A stretch of DNA of 64,000 nt, taken from the NCBI GenBank assembly GCA_963971225.1, contig OZ020269.1, positions 45,343,264 through 45,407,263 of the forward strand, in the 5' to 3' direction. Positions 52,312 to 63,508 of this stretch are shown here, one piece after another. The stretch's first letter is position 1; every line of letters starts with the position of its first letter. This DNA comes from Melieria omissa. Lineage: Eukaryota > Arthropoda > Insecta > Diptera > Ulidiidae. The position numbers and the translations under genes are program-made. Below the pieces are notes generated by a model that did no database searches, was not told the origin of the DNA, and saw only the letters and a list, made by a program, of their open reading frames with translations.

Positions 52312-53042
52312 TCAATATAATCTGCTGGTTCTCTTGGGTGGCCTTTGATCTTGAATTGTTTTGATTTCCACTGAGAATTCATTTGCCTGAATCCACCGAA
52401 TAAGTGAATGTTCACTATGTTGAATTTCGATGACAGTAAGCGGAGCGACTTGTTGAATGAGGTGTTTCGTTGGAATGTAGAGCGGTGACAGTGGTGGTCG
52501 TTGCAATTTGAGTTTGATTGAAGAGCGAACCATGTTTACGAAACGCATAGCATATGCGACGGCACGAAGAAGACGATTGAAGTTTGAAAATCGTTGGATG
52601 AGAGTATTAATGTTGGAGACTTCCTTGACGGTATGATTAATTGATTTGAACCTTCCACGAAGCTCATTTACCTCGTCGTCATGAAGTTCGAACGGTGAAT
52701 CTGGCCATTCAGATTGAGGCAACAAGAGAAATCGTGGTCCATGCCACCATAGTGACGAGTCGCGCAATTCGGCAACAGTTAAGCCACAACTATTTAAATC
52801 CGCTGGATTTTCATGAGTACGGACATGACGCCAGTGTTCAATGTCAGTCGATGAAAGAATTTTGTGAATTCGATTACAAATGAACACTGCCCAACGATTA
52901 GGATCTCCTCGAATCCAGGACAAGACGATACTTGAATCGGTCCAGATAAAGATTTTATCATGTGCGATTCTTAATGATTGTTTGACTGAATCGAGTAATT
53001 TGACTGCCAACACAGCACCGCATAATTCTGCTCGGTGTTGTT
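52312..53042 (-). pseudogene. BEL-2 RNase H and linker region
   Basis: Shows AVKLLDSVKQSLRIAHDKIF, WTDSSIVLSWIRGDPNRWAV and WRHVRTHENPADLNSCGLTV, the second half of a BEL RNase H and the conserved region before integrase (WWHGPRFLLLPQSEWPDS). It is out of frame with the RT segment upstream at about 53040 and with integrase downstream. Confidence 0.8.
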
Positions 53043-55507
53043 AAAGGTTTCCGCATTGGTGTCAATTTACTTTTCGCAATTAATAAATTTGAATGGATTT
53101 GGTCGTTTGAATCGACGGTTCGGAGATAGATGGATGTGGAGTAAGCTTTGTTTGAGCTATCGCAGAAAACGTGAAGCTGTCTATTTTTGTTGGTTGATGA
53201 TGTCTTGATCCAACGAGGAATTTTAATTTCTTTGATGAGCTGAAGTTGATCGAGGGTTTGCTCCCATTCTGATTGGATTTCGATAGATGCTACGAGATCA
53301 TCCCAATCAAATTTCTGTTCCCATAACTTATTCAAAAAGATTTTTTGTTTGGTTATGAATGGGTTGAGCCAACCGAGTGGGTCAAACAGGCGAGCGACTG
53401 TTGATAAGACGTTGCGCTTTGTGAGCCGTTTATCGGTCAAAATGTTAAAGGAGAACATGAAGAAATCGTTAATACTTGACCATCCCAAACCGAGCGCTTT
53501 GATGGCCTCTTCGGCATTGAATAAACACATCGTGTTTTGATCACGATATTCGTTGGGGATGTGGTGAAGAATTTCAGGCGAGTTGCTAGCCCATTTCCGA
53601 AGTTCAAATCCGGCACTTCGAAGCAACTGAATGAGTCCTTGAATCATATTGATAGCGTCTTCGATTTTCTCGCTACCTGTGATGACATCATCTACATACG
53701 TTTCAAATTTAAGTGCGGTGTAAAGCGCGGGTGAGCTGACCTTGACTTGCTCGGCTAACATATGAATGGTTTTAATTGCCTGATACGGTGATGGTGCGAT
53801 ACCAAAAGTGACGGTTTGAAGAGCGTAGGTTTGAATGCCCGAATGGTCATCATCTTGCCACAAAATGTATTGATAGTGGGTGTCGTCTGGATGCATATCG
53901 ATGCAGCGATACATTTTTTCGATATCGGCTATGAAAACATATTTATGCGTGCGCCAGTTCAGAATAATTGAAACCAAATCGGCTTGCAAGACGGGACCGG
54001 TAGTTAAAACATCATTTAGTGAATGTCCATTTGTCGATTTGGCTGAGCCATCAAACACTTGACGCAGTTTCGTTGTGAGACTGGATTCCTTGTGGACAGC
54101 ATGATGAGGCAGATAATAATGCTTGTCCTTAACCTCGGGAACGAGTTTGACCTGGTCTAATTGCTGGTACTCGTTGAATACCTTAAAATATGCCTTTTTG
54201 AAGTCTTCATCGCGAGCGAAACGGCGCTGTAGGGATTGAAAACGTTTGAGTGCCATGTCGCACGATGAACCCAATTGTATTGATGAATCAAAATATGACT
54301 TAAATGGTAAACGTACCATAAATTTCCCATTAGGTTGACGAGTGGTAGTTTGTTCATAAAACTTCTCGGTCCATTTATCCTCTTTGGATAGCTCCTTAAC
54401 TGTCGGTACCTCTTCCACTTCATGAAATTTCGTGAGATACTCACCGAGTTGAATGGTTGAAATATGATGGCAATCGGTTAATGGAAAGGTGAGAACTTTA
54501 TTTTGTTGAAACAACTCTCCGAACAATATCCATCCCAACCTCGTGTATTGAGCGACAGGTTCACCCACCTTACCTTTACGCAACCCTTCCTCAATGACTC
54601 GGCCATAGACATCACCGCCTAAGAGCAGATCGATTTGACCCGGAGTTGCATAATAAGGATCAGCAAGCAGCAAATTTTCCAGATGATGCCACGCCTTTAC
54701 TGTGACTCTGTGCAAGGGTAATTCTGATGTAATCGATGGAAGAACAGCAAAATTCGATGTAAGTTTGAATTTTGGATCGACGACCGAATGAATGTTGAGA
54801 GTCAATCCCTTATCGGCGATCTTGTACTGAGTTTCGCCCATGGGACGGTAACCGATGCAGAATGGTATAAACGCTAATTTCAGTCGTTGAGCTGCACGTT
54901 TCGTGATAATTGATTGTTGTGATCCTTTGTCGACTAATGCACGAAGACGTATAAATTGCCCGGATGCGTTGAGCACATTCACAATGGCTGTTGCAAGAAG
55001 AACTGTTGAATTTGAGTGTACCAAATTGGTTGAAACAAATTGCGGGTTGATCGTCGGGGCATGATTCTCGTAAGAGGAAGTCGATGCCATGTTTGTCTTT
55101 GGAAATAGAGGTGGGGTCGATGATGAATTTGAATTGTTAAAATGCAACAGGGAGTGATGTCTGCCACCACATGTGAAACAAGAGTGTTTGCTGGTGCATT
55201 GCGTTGATATCGAATGACCGAGGCAATTGCAACACAATTTCTGTTGAGTGGCAAAATTCTTACGTTCAAATGGTGACCATTGCAAAAACTGTTGACACTT
55301 GCGAAGAACATGAGGACCTCTACAATTTTCAATCGGACAAACGATTGATTTTTTCGAAACATGAAAGTTTCGTATTTCGTTGCGACCGTGTAATTGTTTT
55401 GATGAATGATTTGATCTTTGATTTCTCGACGACTTTGAATCAATATTGTTATTTGTGTGTGTGGCGGCCTCAGCAATGAGAAATGTTGATTTGAGAAAAT
55501 CGAGCAA
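52958..55507 (-). pseudogene. BEL-2 Gag C-terminus, protease and RT, 849 aa open
   Basis: The Gag end carries CPIENCRGPHVLRKC, CCNCLGHSISTQC and CFTCGGRHHSLLH. Protease has ALVDKGSQQSIIT, in which the usual serine next to the catalytic Asp is Lys. RT: VFDGSAKSTNGHSLNDVL, FIADIEKMYRCIDMHP, TFGIAPSPYQAIKTIH and the catalytic YVDDVITGSE. The RNase H start is LHVFCDSSNKAYSTSIYL. The segment is open for 849 codons although flanking segments are broken. Confidence 0.87.
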
Positions 55508-56028
55508 TTGTTGCTTCGCAACTTTCTTTGGTTCCTTATGATATTTTTCAAAATCGAGACGCGTAGCTGGTGATAGTTTTTCGAGTAAATGGAATGCAAA
55601 AAACTCGGAGTTTTCGTAGTAGGAGCCGAGATAACTGAAGTCGATGGAGTTGTTGTGGTTGCGTGACGGTCGGGATAAAGTTGCTCGAACACAGTTTCAA
55701 TATGATCGATGGCATCGGCATGTTCAGATTGAAAAGCCCCAAAAATATCGTTTTTGAAATAATCATCGTCGCGAGATAACCTTAAACGCACCAACGTTCG
55801 ATGATTTTCGTTGAAAGTCTGAAGCGAATGTGCGATCCGATTGAGACGTGTCATGAAGTGCCCCTTTGACCGTCGACTTCGTCCATCTCTGTCGAAGTTA
55901 GGGCGCTCCCTACGTAGTCGTTCGAGCAAATCGAGTTGTTCTGCCACTAATTGCTCTTCTTCATTGATGCGAACTGATTTATCAGCCATTGAATCGTCGT
56001 TGGACATGTCGATCGAAACTATTGCCAA
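55508..56028 (-). pseudogene. BEL-2 Gag N-terminal part with internal deletion
   Basis: ATG at 56028 or 56004 opens a 349-codon frame, of which the first 160 residues look real: RINEEEQLVAEQLDLLERLR, then LRLSRDDDYFKNDIFGAFQS. The frame then becomes junk, while another frame picks up the later Gag region (FAFHLLEKLSPATRLDFEKY). The conserved middle of BEL Gag is missing, which points to a deletion with frameshift near 55560-55650. Confidence 0.7.
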
Positions 56029-56429
56029 ACAAAAATGCTTAAAGCCACTTACCTCTAAAAGCCACGCCTCTTCTCAACTCTGCCTTGAATGTTGTGACTC
56101 GTCGTTCCGACAGTGATTATATGCGATGATTGTCCACCGATGACGTTCCACTTTTTGATGATTCCAGATGAAAGTCGGTATCGATGGCATATGTCGTACC
56201 TACGAGGTTCTCTCCGCTCGTGTAAAATGAATGTGATAAAGCGTGATGAAAATTAACGATGCATTTTTCAAAGAACAGTCTTGTTCGTTCGATTTGCACA
56301 GCTTTGAACGGAGTAGTCAATGTAATGCAGCGTTTGAGGTTATGCTGCCACACAATTGAGCGGCGTCGAAGTTGAAATTCGCAAACTTGATTTTATTATG
56401 AGATTTACAGAAACTATTTTCGCCAGGAA
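56029..56429. other. Presumed BEL-2 leader, no LTR recognised
   Basis: Non-coding on the upstream side of BEL-2 gag. No LTR matching 34568-34856 was found, so the 5' end of BEL-2 is lost or too diverged. Confidence 0.35.
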
Positions 56430-56939
56430 GAAAGAATACGGCTCAAAGGACCATTTGTATGTATGAAGCCTTGGAAAAAAAGCCTTGGAACAAAACACAT
56501 CGTGTTTTGATCACGATATTCATTGGGGATGTGGTGAAGAATTTCAGGCGAGTTGCTAGCCCATTTCCGAAGTTCAAATCCGGCTCGAAGGACCATTTGT
56601 ATAGATGAAAAATGATTTACTGGTTCATATTAATTTAAAAGGCAAGAATTAGTTCGAATACGTGTGGTCGGTGTGCAGTCCAATAAAGAAAAGAAAGTTT
56701 ATTCAGATTGACAGGTGGAAAAATATACATAGTGTTGGGCAACGCAAAAAGGAGATTTTAGGTTGTACTGATATTCAACAAACTGTAAACCACTACTTCC
56801 ATTGTTTCCACTTCCAATCTGTTTGTTTCAATAAAAATTACTACGATTGTGAATGTCAAGCCAAACGGACGTGTTTCATTTGCGGTGATAGTCCCGTTTT
56901 GGTCCTTCGAGCCGGATATTTTTGGTTGATTTCGCATTA
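56430..56939. other. Rearranged fragments of BEL reverse transcriptase
   Basis: 56494-56583 is an almost exact second copy of about 90 bp of BEL-2 RT (53527-53612), encoding VLRAGFELRKWASNSPEIL on the minus strand. CGGCTCAAAGGACCATTTG at 56439 and CGGCTCGAAGGACCATTTG at 56582 flank it. The complement of CCGGCTCGAAGGACC recurs at about 56897-56911. Between them lies a weak plus-strand frame with CFNKNYYDC and CFICG, resembling a Gag knuckle. Confidence 0.5.
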
Positions 56940-57194
56940 AGTGTCCGTGGTAAGGCATGCCTGTCGTAAGAGGCGACTAAAATCCACCCGTGTGTAGTTG
57001 CCTGATCTCCCATCGGATGCGTCCCTAGGTGGCGGATAGGGGGCCCTTGGTGGACAAACGACGTCACTTCTGTACCCTTGGAGGAACAGGAGTCATGTCT
57101 ATTGCGTCCACCACAATGATGGTATAGAGTATTGGTACCATCCGCGAACCAAACTGGCTAGGGAGGAGTCCCGAACTAAAACCATTTATTGGCA

Positions 57195-58204
57195 ATGGAC
57201 AACGAAATGGATATTACGCCAGGTGGAATCCACATAGGTGGCAATCCACCCGCTTTGGCGACAGGGGCAAGGATTCTGGAGGCCCCAAGCATTGCTCAAG
57301 TCTCCCGCCTTTACCAGCGAGAGCGCATCCTGGACGAGAGCGGGGTCGTTACTACGATCTCCTCTTCTTCGGAGACGGAGGATTCCAAGGAGCATGTCTG
57401 CAGCCGAAAACAGCGGTAGCGAAAGCGGCGGAGAAGCGTGCTGCCAGTAAGCCGCGCAGAGTCCAAAGCCTCCGGCCCAGCACGTCTGCCTGCCCGGCGA
57501 AACCTTCGTCAGCGGAGGGCGGCGAGCTGGATCTTCGCCCAAGCACTTCCAAAGGTGCGGCCAAGCCATCGTATAGCGAGAAGGCTGCTGGCCCGCGGCT
57601 GATAGCAGTGATTGGGAAAAGGGGCCCTGACCACAGGTTGAATGACGCAGAACTTAACTTCTGCAAAAGCCAACTGATGCGTCGAGTCATTGCCTCCGGT
57701 CCTGAGGCCAATGCGAAGGGCTATGAGACAAAAGACGGCACTATATTGGTGTCGTGTGCGTCTCAGGCCAACTTTGACTGGATCAGGAACGCGGTTAATG
57801 GGTTGCCTCCTAAGGGGACCACTCGCTTCGCGGACTACGAAGGCGAAGTTGAGTCCCTCAGGAAAGCCATCTGCTGGATACCGGACCCAGACCTGTCCAC
57901 AGCGGATGTGCTCTCCTGTCTGCGTGCCCAGAACCCGGGCATCAGCACCAGGCTTTGGCGTGTTCTCCACCACCGCAAGAGTACCAACCGGGATGGTAAG
58001 GAAGGTGCTTCTCTTGTGGTGAGAATTGATGAAGCCTCTGCTGATGTCCTGGGCTCCCGGTACGGGAACTGTCTCAGTCTTCTTTGGGACTGTCAGTTTT
58101 TATGTCTATCCCAAATAGGGGGCTCAGACGGTTCTTGTAGTTATCGTCCTCTGTCGGGACGCAGATCAAATTGCAGCATTCCAAAGCCGCTACTGCACTT
58201 TTAA
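57195..58204 (+). pseudogene. LOA ORF1, frameshifted
   Basis: ATG 57195 opens DNEMDITPGGIHIGGNPPA and a Ser/Glu-rich start, which stops at 57417. The ORF continues in a second frame with a basic, Ser/Pro/Lys-rich region and a conserved domain (LNDAELNFCKSQLMRRVIAS, CASQANFDWIRNAVNGLPP, DLSTADVLSCLRAQNPGIST), matching the DUF4780 domain of LOA-like ORF1 proteins. The end is frameshifted near 58090. No zinc knuckle is seen. It probably binds element RNA. Confidence 0.72.
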
Positions 58205-61200
58205 GTAGTCAGCTCTCCCGGCTGCATACACTACCCCCACATAACAACAATTCAAGAGCCCTGGGTCTTTAGGGGCCGGGTCTGTGCCCTTGAGTCGTTG
58301 AAAGGGGCCACTGTACTATATGATAGGAATTCGATTAGACCTAGAACCTGTCTTATAGTATCATCTCATCTCACGGTCACTAGTCTTGACCACTTCTGCT
58401 GTCAGGACCTGGTTGCCGCTGAGCTTCAATGGTATGCGCGGATGGTCGAGGTTCGTGATTGTGTCTGGGTACTTTCCTTACGATGCACTGGAAGCGCCAC
58501 CACCTGGGAAGGTCGCTAGTCTCGTGAGGTTTTGTGAGCAGCGCAATCTCGGTCTCATTTTATGTTGTGATGTTAATGCCCAGCACACAATCTGGGGCAG
58601 CAGCAAATGCAACAACCGAGGCTCTCGGCTGCTCGGGTATATTGCATCCTCCGGCCTGAATTTTCACAACACTGGCAATCAGCTTACGCTTGTGACAACT
58701 AGAAGGCAGGAGGTGATTGACATCACTCTATGTAATACTAGATTAAGGTGGTCAATCAACAACTGGAGAGTCTTTAGCGAAGAATCGTGTTCGGACCACA
58801 GGTATATCGAGTTTCAGTGCGGCAAGGAGGCACAAATGCCATTGCCCTCTAGAAACCCGAGAAATGCAGACTGGCAGAAATTTCGGGAGGCACTGCGGCT
58901 TCGAGCTAGCCTGCCCAACTAGACCTCCCCTTGGCCGGACCCCTGTTCCGTGGTGGAACAGGGAGCTTCAGTTGCTAAGGCGTGAGTCTAGAAAACATCT
59001 CAACCGGGCCCTCAAGACGAATCTTGACGAGGACTGGGAGTGCTACCGATGCACTCAAAAGGACTACAAGAGGCTTATTCGAGCTTCGAAGAAGGCCTCT
59101 TTTAAAGATTTCTGTAGTGGCATTGAATCCTTGAGCGACACAGCTAGTTACCAGCCTAGCTGTCCTGAAGAAGGACCAAACCGCGAAGCTGGGGTCACTT
59201 AGGAAACCTGATGGCTCCTACACGGAGAGGAAAAGTGAGACACTCAGTCTACTGATGCAGTCTCACTTTCCAGGAAATCAGGTCACTGTTGCCCAGCAAT
59301 ATTCGTCCTTGGACGGAGTTATTGCTCTCGACATGACTGGTACGTCGCAAGAACTGTGGCGAATGAGGTTGCCATTCGATTTGCCATCAAGTCCTTTGAC
59401 AGCTTCAAATCGCCGGGTCCTGATGGCATTTATCCTATCGTGTTGAGGGAAGGTATAGAATCAGTATTTATGGCACTGAAGAAAATCTTCACTGCATGCC
59501 TGGCACTGGCCTATATACCACGCCCTTGGAGGATGGTGAGGGTCGCGTTCATTCCGAAGATTGAAAAGGACGACTGCACTAGCCCCAAGAGCTTTAGACC
59601 TATTAGCATTACTTCTTTAATGCTAAAAAGTCTCGAACGGCAGGTGGAGTTACGGATGCGTAAGGAGTCGCTTAAGAGACATCCTCTGTATCCATTTCAG
59701 CATGCCTTCCAAAGTGGGAAGTCCTGCGAGTCGGCTCTGCAAAATCTGGTCGGTAGTATTGAGCGAGCCATCGACAGGAAGGACTACGCGGTGGGAATCT
59801 TTGCGGACATAGAGGGTGCTTTTGACAATACGACTTTTCACAGTATGTGTATCGCTGCTAGCCGACACGGCGTAGACCGGGCGTTGGTAAATTGGATACG
59901 TTCAATGTTAGAATCATGACGGTGCGGGCAGAGGACGATCTGCTGGTGTCATCCGGTGTAAATAGGGGCTGCCCCCAAGGTGGGGTGCTGTCTCCATTGC
60001 TCTGGTGCATGGTGATTGATCCCCTGCTCATCACTTTGAATGACTCTGGAGTCTACGCACAAGCATACGCGGACGATGTGGCCTGTCCCTTATGCACATC
60101 TGCAGAAATGTGCAGAGAACTCTGAATATGATTGACACCTGGTATAATGCGAACGGGCCATCTGCTAATCCCACCAAAACTGGTATGGTTCTCTTTACCA
60201 GAAGGAGCAAGCTTGATAGATTAATTCTGCCCACACTCAAGGGGGTCACTATTCAGCTATCCAAAGAGGTTAAATATCTGGAAGTTATCCTAGATGATAA
60301 ACTCCTTTGGAAATCTCACGTAGAACTAAAGACATCGAAAGTACTGTCGGACTTTTGGCAATGCAGAGGTGTATTTGGGAAAACGTGGGGTCTTTCCCCT
60401 AGCAAGATCCTCTGGATCTACAAAGTTATGGTAAGACCCATCATCTCCTACGCATCGGTAGTCTGGATGAGCAGACTCTCTCTTGCAGGGGGGCTTCAAG
60501 AGAACCCAAACTGCAGCGCACTGTGCCCATATGTTCTACGGGAGCCTTCCCAACTACTTCTGGCCCATCGCTTGATGCCCTAGTGAACCTTCCTCCACTT
60601 GACCCTAAAGGCCATCCTTAGACTAAAACACAGTGACCAGTGGTATGGCACTTGTCCGATACTGGACAATTGTGCTGGCACCGACATCGACCTCACAGTC
60701 ATGTCCATGCCCCTTGACTCCATGCCTAAAAATGTCATACTGAAAAAGCGGTACATAACGATGCTGCCTGAGGCTCACTCTTGGTCGGTTCCTGGGGATG
60801 AGCCCAGTAAACACTGCTTCCGTATATTCACGGACGTCTCCAGAACGGAAGAAGGCCTTGGACAGTCCTCTAACCACCTCTGTGCTAGTCAAGTCCTGCA
60901 AATCCAGGCTTAATTATGTCGGCAAATACAATAGCCTGATGCTCACTTGGGTCCCGGGACACGCTGGAATTGCGGGTAACGAGACCTCGGATTCCTTAGC
61001 CAGAATGGGCTCTGAGGCTGATTTTGTCGGCCCTGAGCATGTTCTGCCCATCCCATCTGCAGCCATCAAAGCCACAGTTAACGAATGGGTCACTATGACC
61101 CAGGAGCGAGCATGGCAGGCTGAGAGCGGCTGCAGGTGGACGAAACTTATGCTTCCCGTCATATCCGACAAATGCTCGCAGCTTCTTTTGTCACTAGGCA

Positions 61201-61459
61201 GATGGTCGGGTTAATGACGGACCATTTCCTATGGGCAAAGCACATGGAAACGGTAGGCATATCTTACAGTGCCCTATGTCCTGCTTGTGGGGAGGACGTT
61301 GAGACGGCGGAACACTTCCTGTGTCTCTGCCCCGCGTTCGCTCGTATCAGGTTTGAGACGTTTGGCACTGATGTGCTAAGAAGCGACCACCTTGGCTCCT
61401 TGGCACCCCAGGATCTATCAAGGTTTCTTCGGAAATCGGGTAGATTTAAAGCATATTAA
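58205..61459 (+). pseudogene. LOA ORF2: endonuclease, RT and RNase H, many breaks
   Basis: The start region near 58150-58260 shows a LQHSKAATALLSSQL-type opening and IQEPWV. Endonuclease: LILCCDVNAQHTIWGSSKCN, VIDITLCNTRL and CSDHRYIEFQ. RT: FKSPGPDGIYPIVL, VAFIPKIEKDD, FRPISITSLMLKSLERQVEL, GIFADIEGAFDN, GCPQGGVLSPLLW and AYADDVACP. RNase H: IFTDVSRTEEGLG and LTWVPGHAGIAGNETSDSLA. The C-terminal CPACGEDVETAEHFLCLCPA is followed by a stop at 61459. At least eight frame changes or stops separate these pieces. Confidence 0.82.
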
Positions 61460-61564
61460 CAGGGAACAAATAGTCGTAGTACAATGGACGTATAATTGTC
61501 TGAGTGCTGCGCTTGCTAGATCGTTCCGACAAGGGAAAAAAAGTGTTTCGTCGGATAAGAAACA

Positions 61565-62110
61565 ATGGAAAAAGTGTTAAAACAACTTGGCTGGGTCAAA
61601 GGTGCGATAACGCGCGCGTGTGCAAGAGCCAAAAGTTTTAATGAGCTTACACCTGTTGATCAGCTCACCAATCGTTTAAGCAAGTTGGAGTCGTCTTACG
61701 CAGAATTCGTGAAGCTCAGCAATTCTCTGTACGAGTATGCTGATCTCGAAGGTTTCGTGGATCCTTCAGAGGATGCCGGAGAGTACGAGGAAAAGTACTT
61801 CATAGCCCATGCCGCTATTACAACGCTCATCAGTGAGTCTCCTGGTTCAAAACTTCGCCAAGCAGTTTCTTGGAGGAACCCCTCGAAAGGCTTGCCGCGC
61901 ATCAAGCAAGCTTTCTCGACAGTTGCAGTGCAGCAGCAGGCAGTTCGAATGTGCATCTTGCCAAAATTTTCCGGCAAATATTCGGACTGGCCTTCATTTC
62001 GCGATTTGTTTAAAAGTGCTATTGACAGCAAGTCAAATCTATGTAACATTCAAAAGTTTAATTATTCGCAATCATATTTGGAGGATGAAGCATATTCAAT
62101 TAACCGAACA
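61565..62110 (+). pseudogene. BEL-3 Gag N-terminal part
   Basis: The plus-strand BEL/Pao Gag begins MEKVLKQLGWVKGAITRACA with a predicted coiled coil (LTNRLSKLESSYAEFVKLSN) and the conserved capsid motif CILPKFSGKYSDWPSFRDLF. A one-base frame change lies about 30 bp before the insertion at 62113. Gag resumes at 63507. No LTR was recognised between the LOA 3' end and the ATG; the LOA element may have landed in the BEL-3 leader. Confidence 0.8.
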
Positions 62111-62166
62111 TAGGGGAAACTGGGGTACATTTGACACCTTTTTTTTAACCTATACTACCTATATTA

Positions 62167-62675
62167 AGGTGACATTGTATTTATTTTGAAAATTCTTTAT
62201 TTATTCTTCCAAATCAATTTCATTCCCTTCAAAGTAATCTCCTCCCTGCACTTATGCCAACGGATTTTCCAATCTTCGAAACACTGATTGTAGTCACTTT
62301 CCGGGATGGCCTTTAGTTCCGTCTTCGCTGCGGCTTGAATCTCCTCTATCGTATCAAAACGGTGTCCCCGGTCTTTTGAGCTTGCTGAACAGCCAGAAGT
62401 CGCAGGGCGCCAGATCAGGTGAATACGGTGGTTGCGGAACGATATGGGTTGAGTTTTTGGCGAAATGATCACGAATTACGAGTACAGTATAGGATGGTGC
62501 ATTATCGTGGTGTAAAAATCAAGAATTGCCTTTCCACAATTCCGGCCTTTTTAAGCGGATAGCGTTACGCAAACGACGCATAACGTTCAAATAATATTCC
62601 TTGTTGACTGTTTGGCCCGGCGGAAGGAATTCATAATGCACAAAACCACGATAATCGATAATTCAAATGTCACCT
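62167..62675 (-). mobile_element. Internally deleted mariner nested in the TA element
   Basis: Short inverted ends AGGTGACATT with TA on both sides (62165-62166, 62676-62677). The interior encodes the C-terminal part of a mariner transposase on the minus strand (GHRFDTIEEIQAAAKTELKA, then WKIRWHKC), with SGCSASSK-type sequence in a shifted frame. The N-terminal two thirds of the gene and one catalytic Asp are missing. It is related to, but distinct from, the mariner at 2112-3422. Confidence 0.75.
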
Positions 62676-63483
62676 TATTTTTTGAACACAGTAGTATTTC
62701 TCGAAACGTGATTGATTATTTTTAAAAATCAATGCTGCTTTCTCGAAAGTTATGACTAAACTTTATAATTTCATATTTTTGAAAAAGTCATTTTGTCAAA
62801 TGTACCCCAATCAAGGGGCACATTTGACTTTGGGAGGGCAACATTTGACATCTAACATTGTGAAAGAAATTAAAATCGCTCCTGATTAACAATAAGCAAA
62901 ATTTCATTATATATATTTTGTAATCTTTCATTTTATGCGAAGGAAAAAATAAATAATAGATATTTCATTCATAAGCCTCTATTCAACAAAAATTTAACAC
63001 AAAAAATAATAATTTGGATAAAAATAAACTTATTTTACAAAATATTTGGAGAAGTTAATCTTACAAATATATTTTGTATGACAACGTGAAGTTGAAGTCG
63101 GATTTTCTGGAATTGGCAGTTTTAACTCGATTTTGCTCTTGTCAAATGTGCCCCATTCCAAAATGTCAAATGTTCTCCATATGTTTTACTTTATTTAATT
63201 AAATTGTCTTACCTAAAATACTTTAATGACCTTTAATTAGCAACATTTTTCGAAATAATAGAAAATAATAAGTAAGTAAATAAGTAAAATTAGTTTATCA
63301 CTAGTTTATTAAACTCACTTCACAAATTCCTTACGTATCACTGCAACAAAATAACAGAAACTCCCGTAAAAAAAGAACAGCACAAACTGTTAAACTTCAT
63401 GACGCTTTATGATATTACGTATTTTCTTGTTCCCAATAGAGAAATTGCATTACTTGCACCGATTTGATTCCAAAACGGCCATA
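62676..63483. other. Non-coding right part of the TA element
   Basis: AT-rich sequence containing four GTCAAATGT-type subterminal repeats. No gene seen. Confidence 0.5.
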
Positions 63484-63508
63484 GTCAAATGTACCCCAGT
63501 TTCCCCTA

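Larger units (their letters stand above)
56940..61480 (+). mobile_element. LOA-clade non-LTR retrotransposon, decayed
   Basis: The order is 5' leader (56940-57194), ORF1, then ORF2 with endonuclease, RT and RNase H, on the plus strand. The gene order, the RNase H domain and the C-terminal cysteine motif fit the LOA clade. Many frameshifts and stops show it is old. The 3' UTR stops shortly after GTAGTACAATGGAC (about 61475), and BEL-3 leader follows, so its true 3' end or tail is missing. The leader contains GCCTGTCGTAAGAGGCGACT (56957-56976), a motif I recall from other insect retroelement leaders. Confidence 0.78.
62113..63506. mobile_element. TA-flanked TIR element with subterminal repeats
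   Basis: Inverted ends GGGGAAACTGGGGTACATTT (62113-62135, 23 bp) and the exact complement (63484-63506), with TA at 62111-62112 and 63507-63508. The motif GTCAAATGTACCCC or a close variant recurs inside in both orientations (about 62795, 62815, 63141, 63165). There is no transposase of its own; apart from the nested mariner the sequence is AT-rich non-coding. TA flanks suggest the Tc1/mariner superfamily, possibly pogo-like, but this is not certain. Confidence 0.8.

Noticed and set aside
56440..56912. A small MITE with CCGGCTCGAAGGACC inverted ends
   Set aside because: The repeated string encodes part of the BEL reverse transcriptase (VLRAGF), so the inversion is better explained by rearranged BEL fragments.
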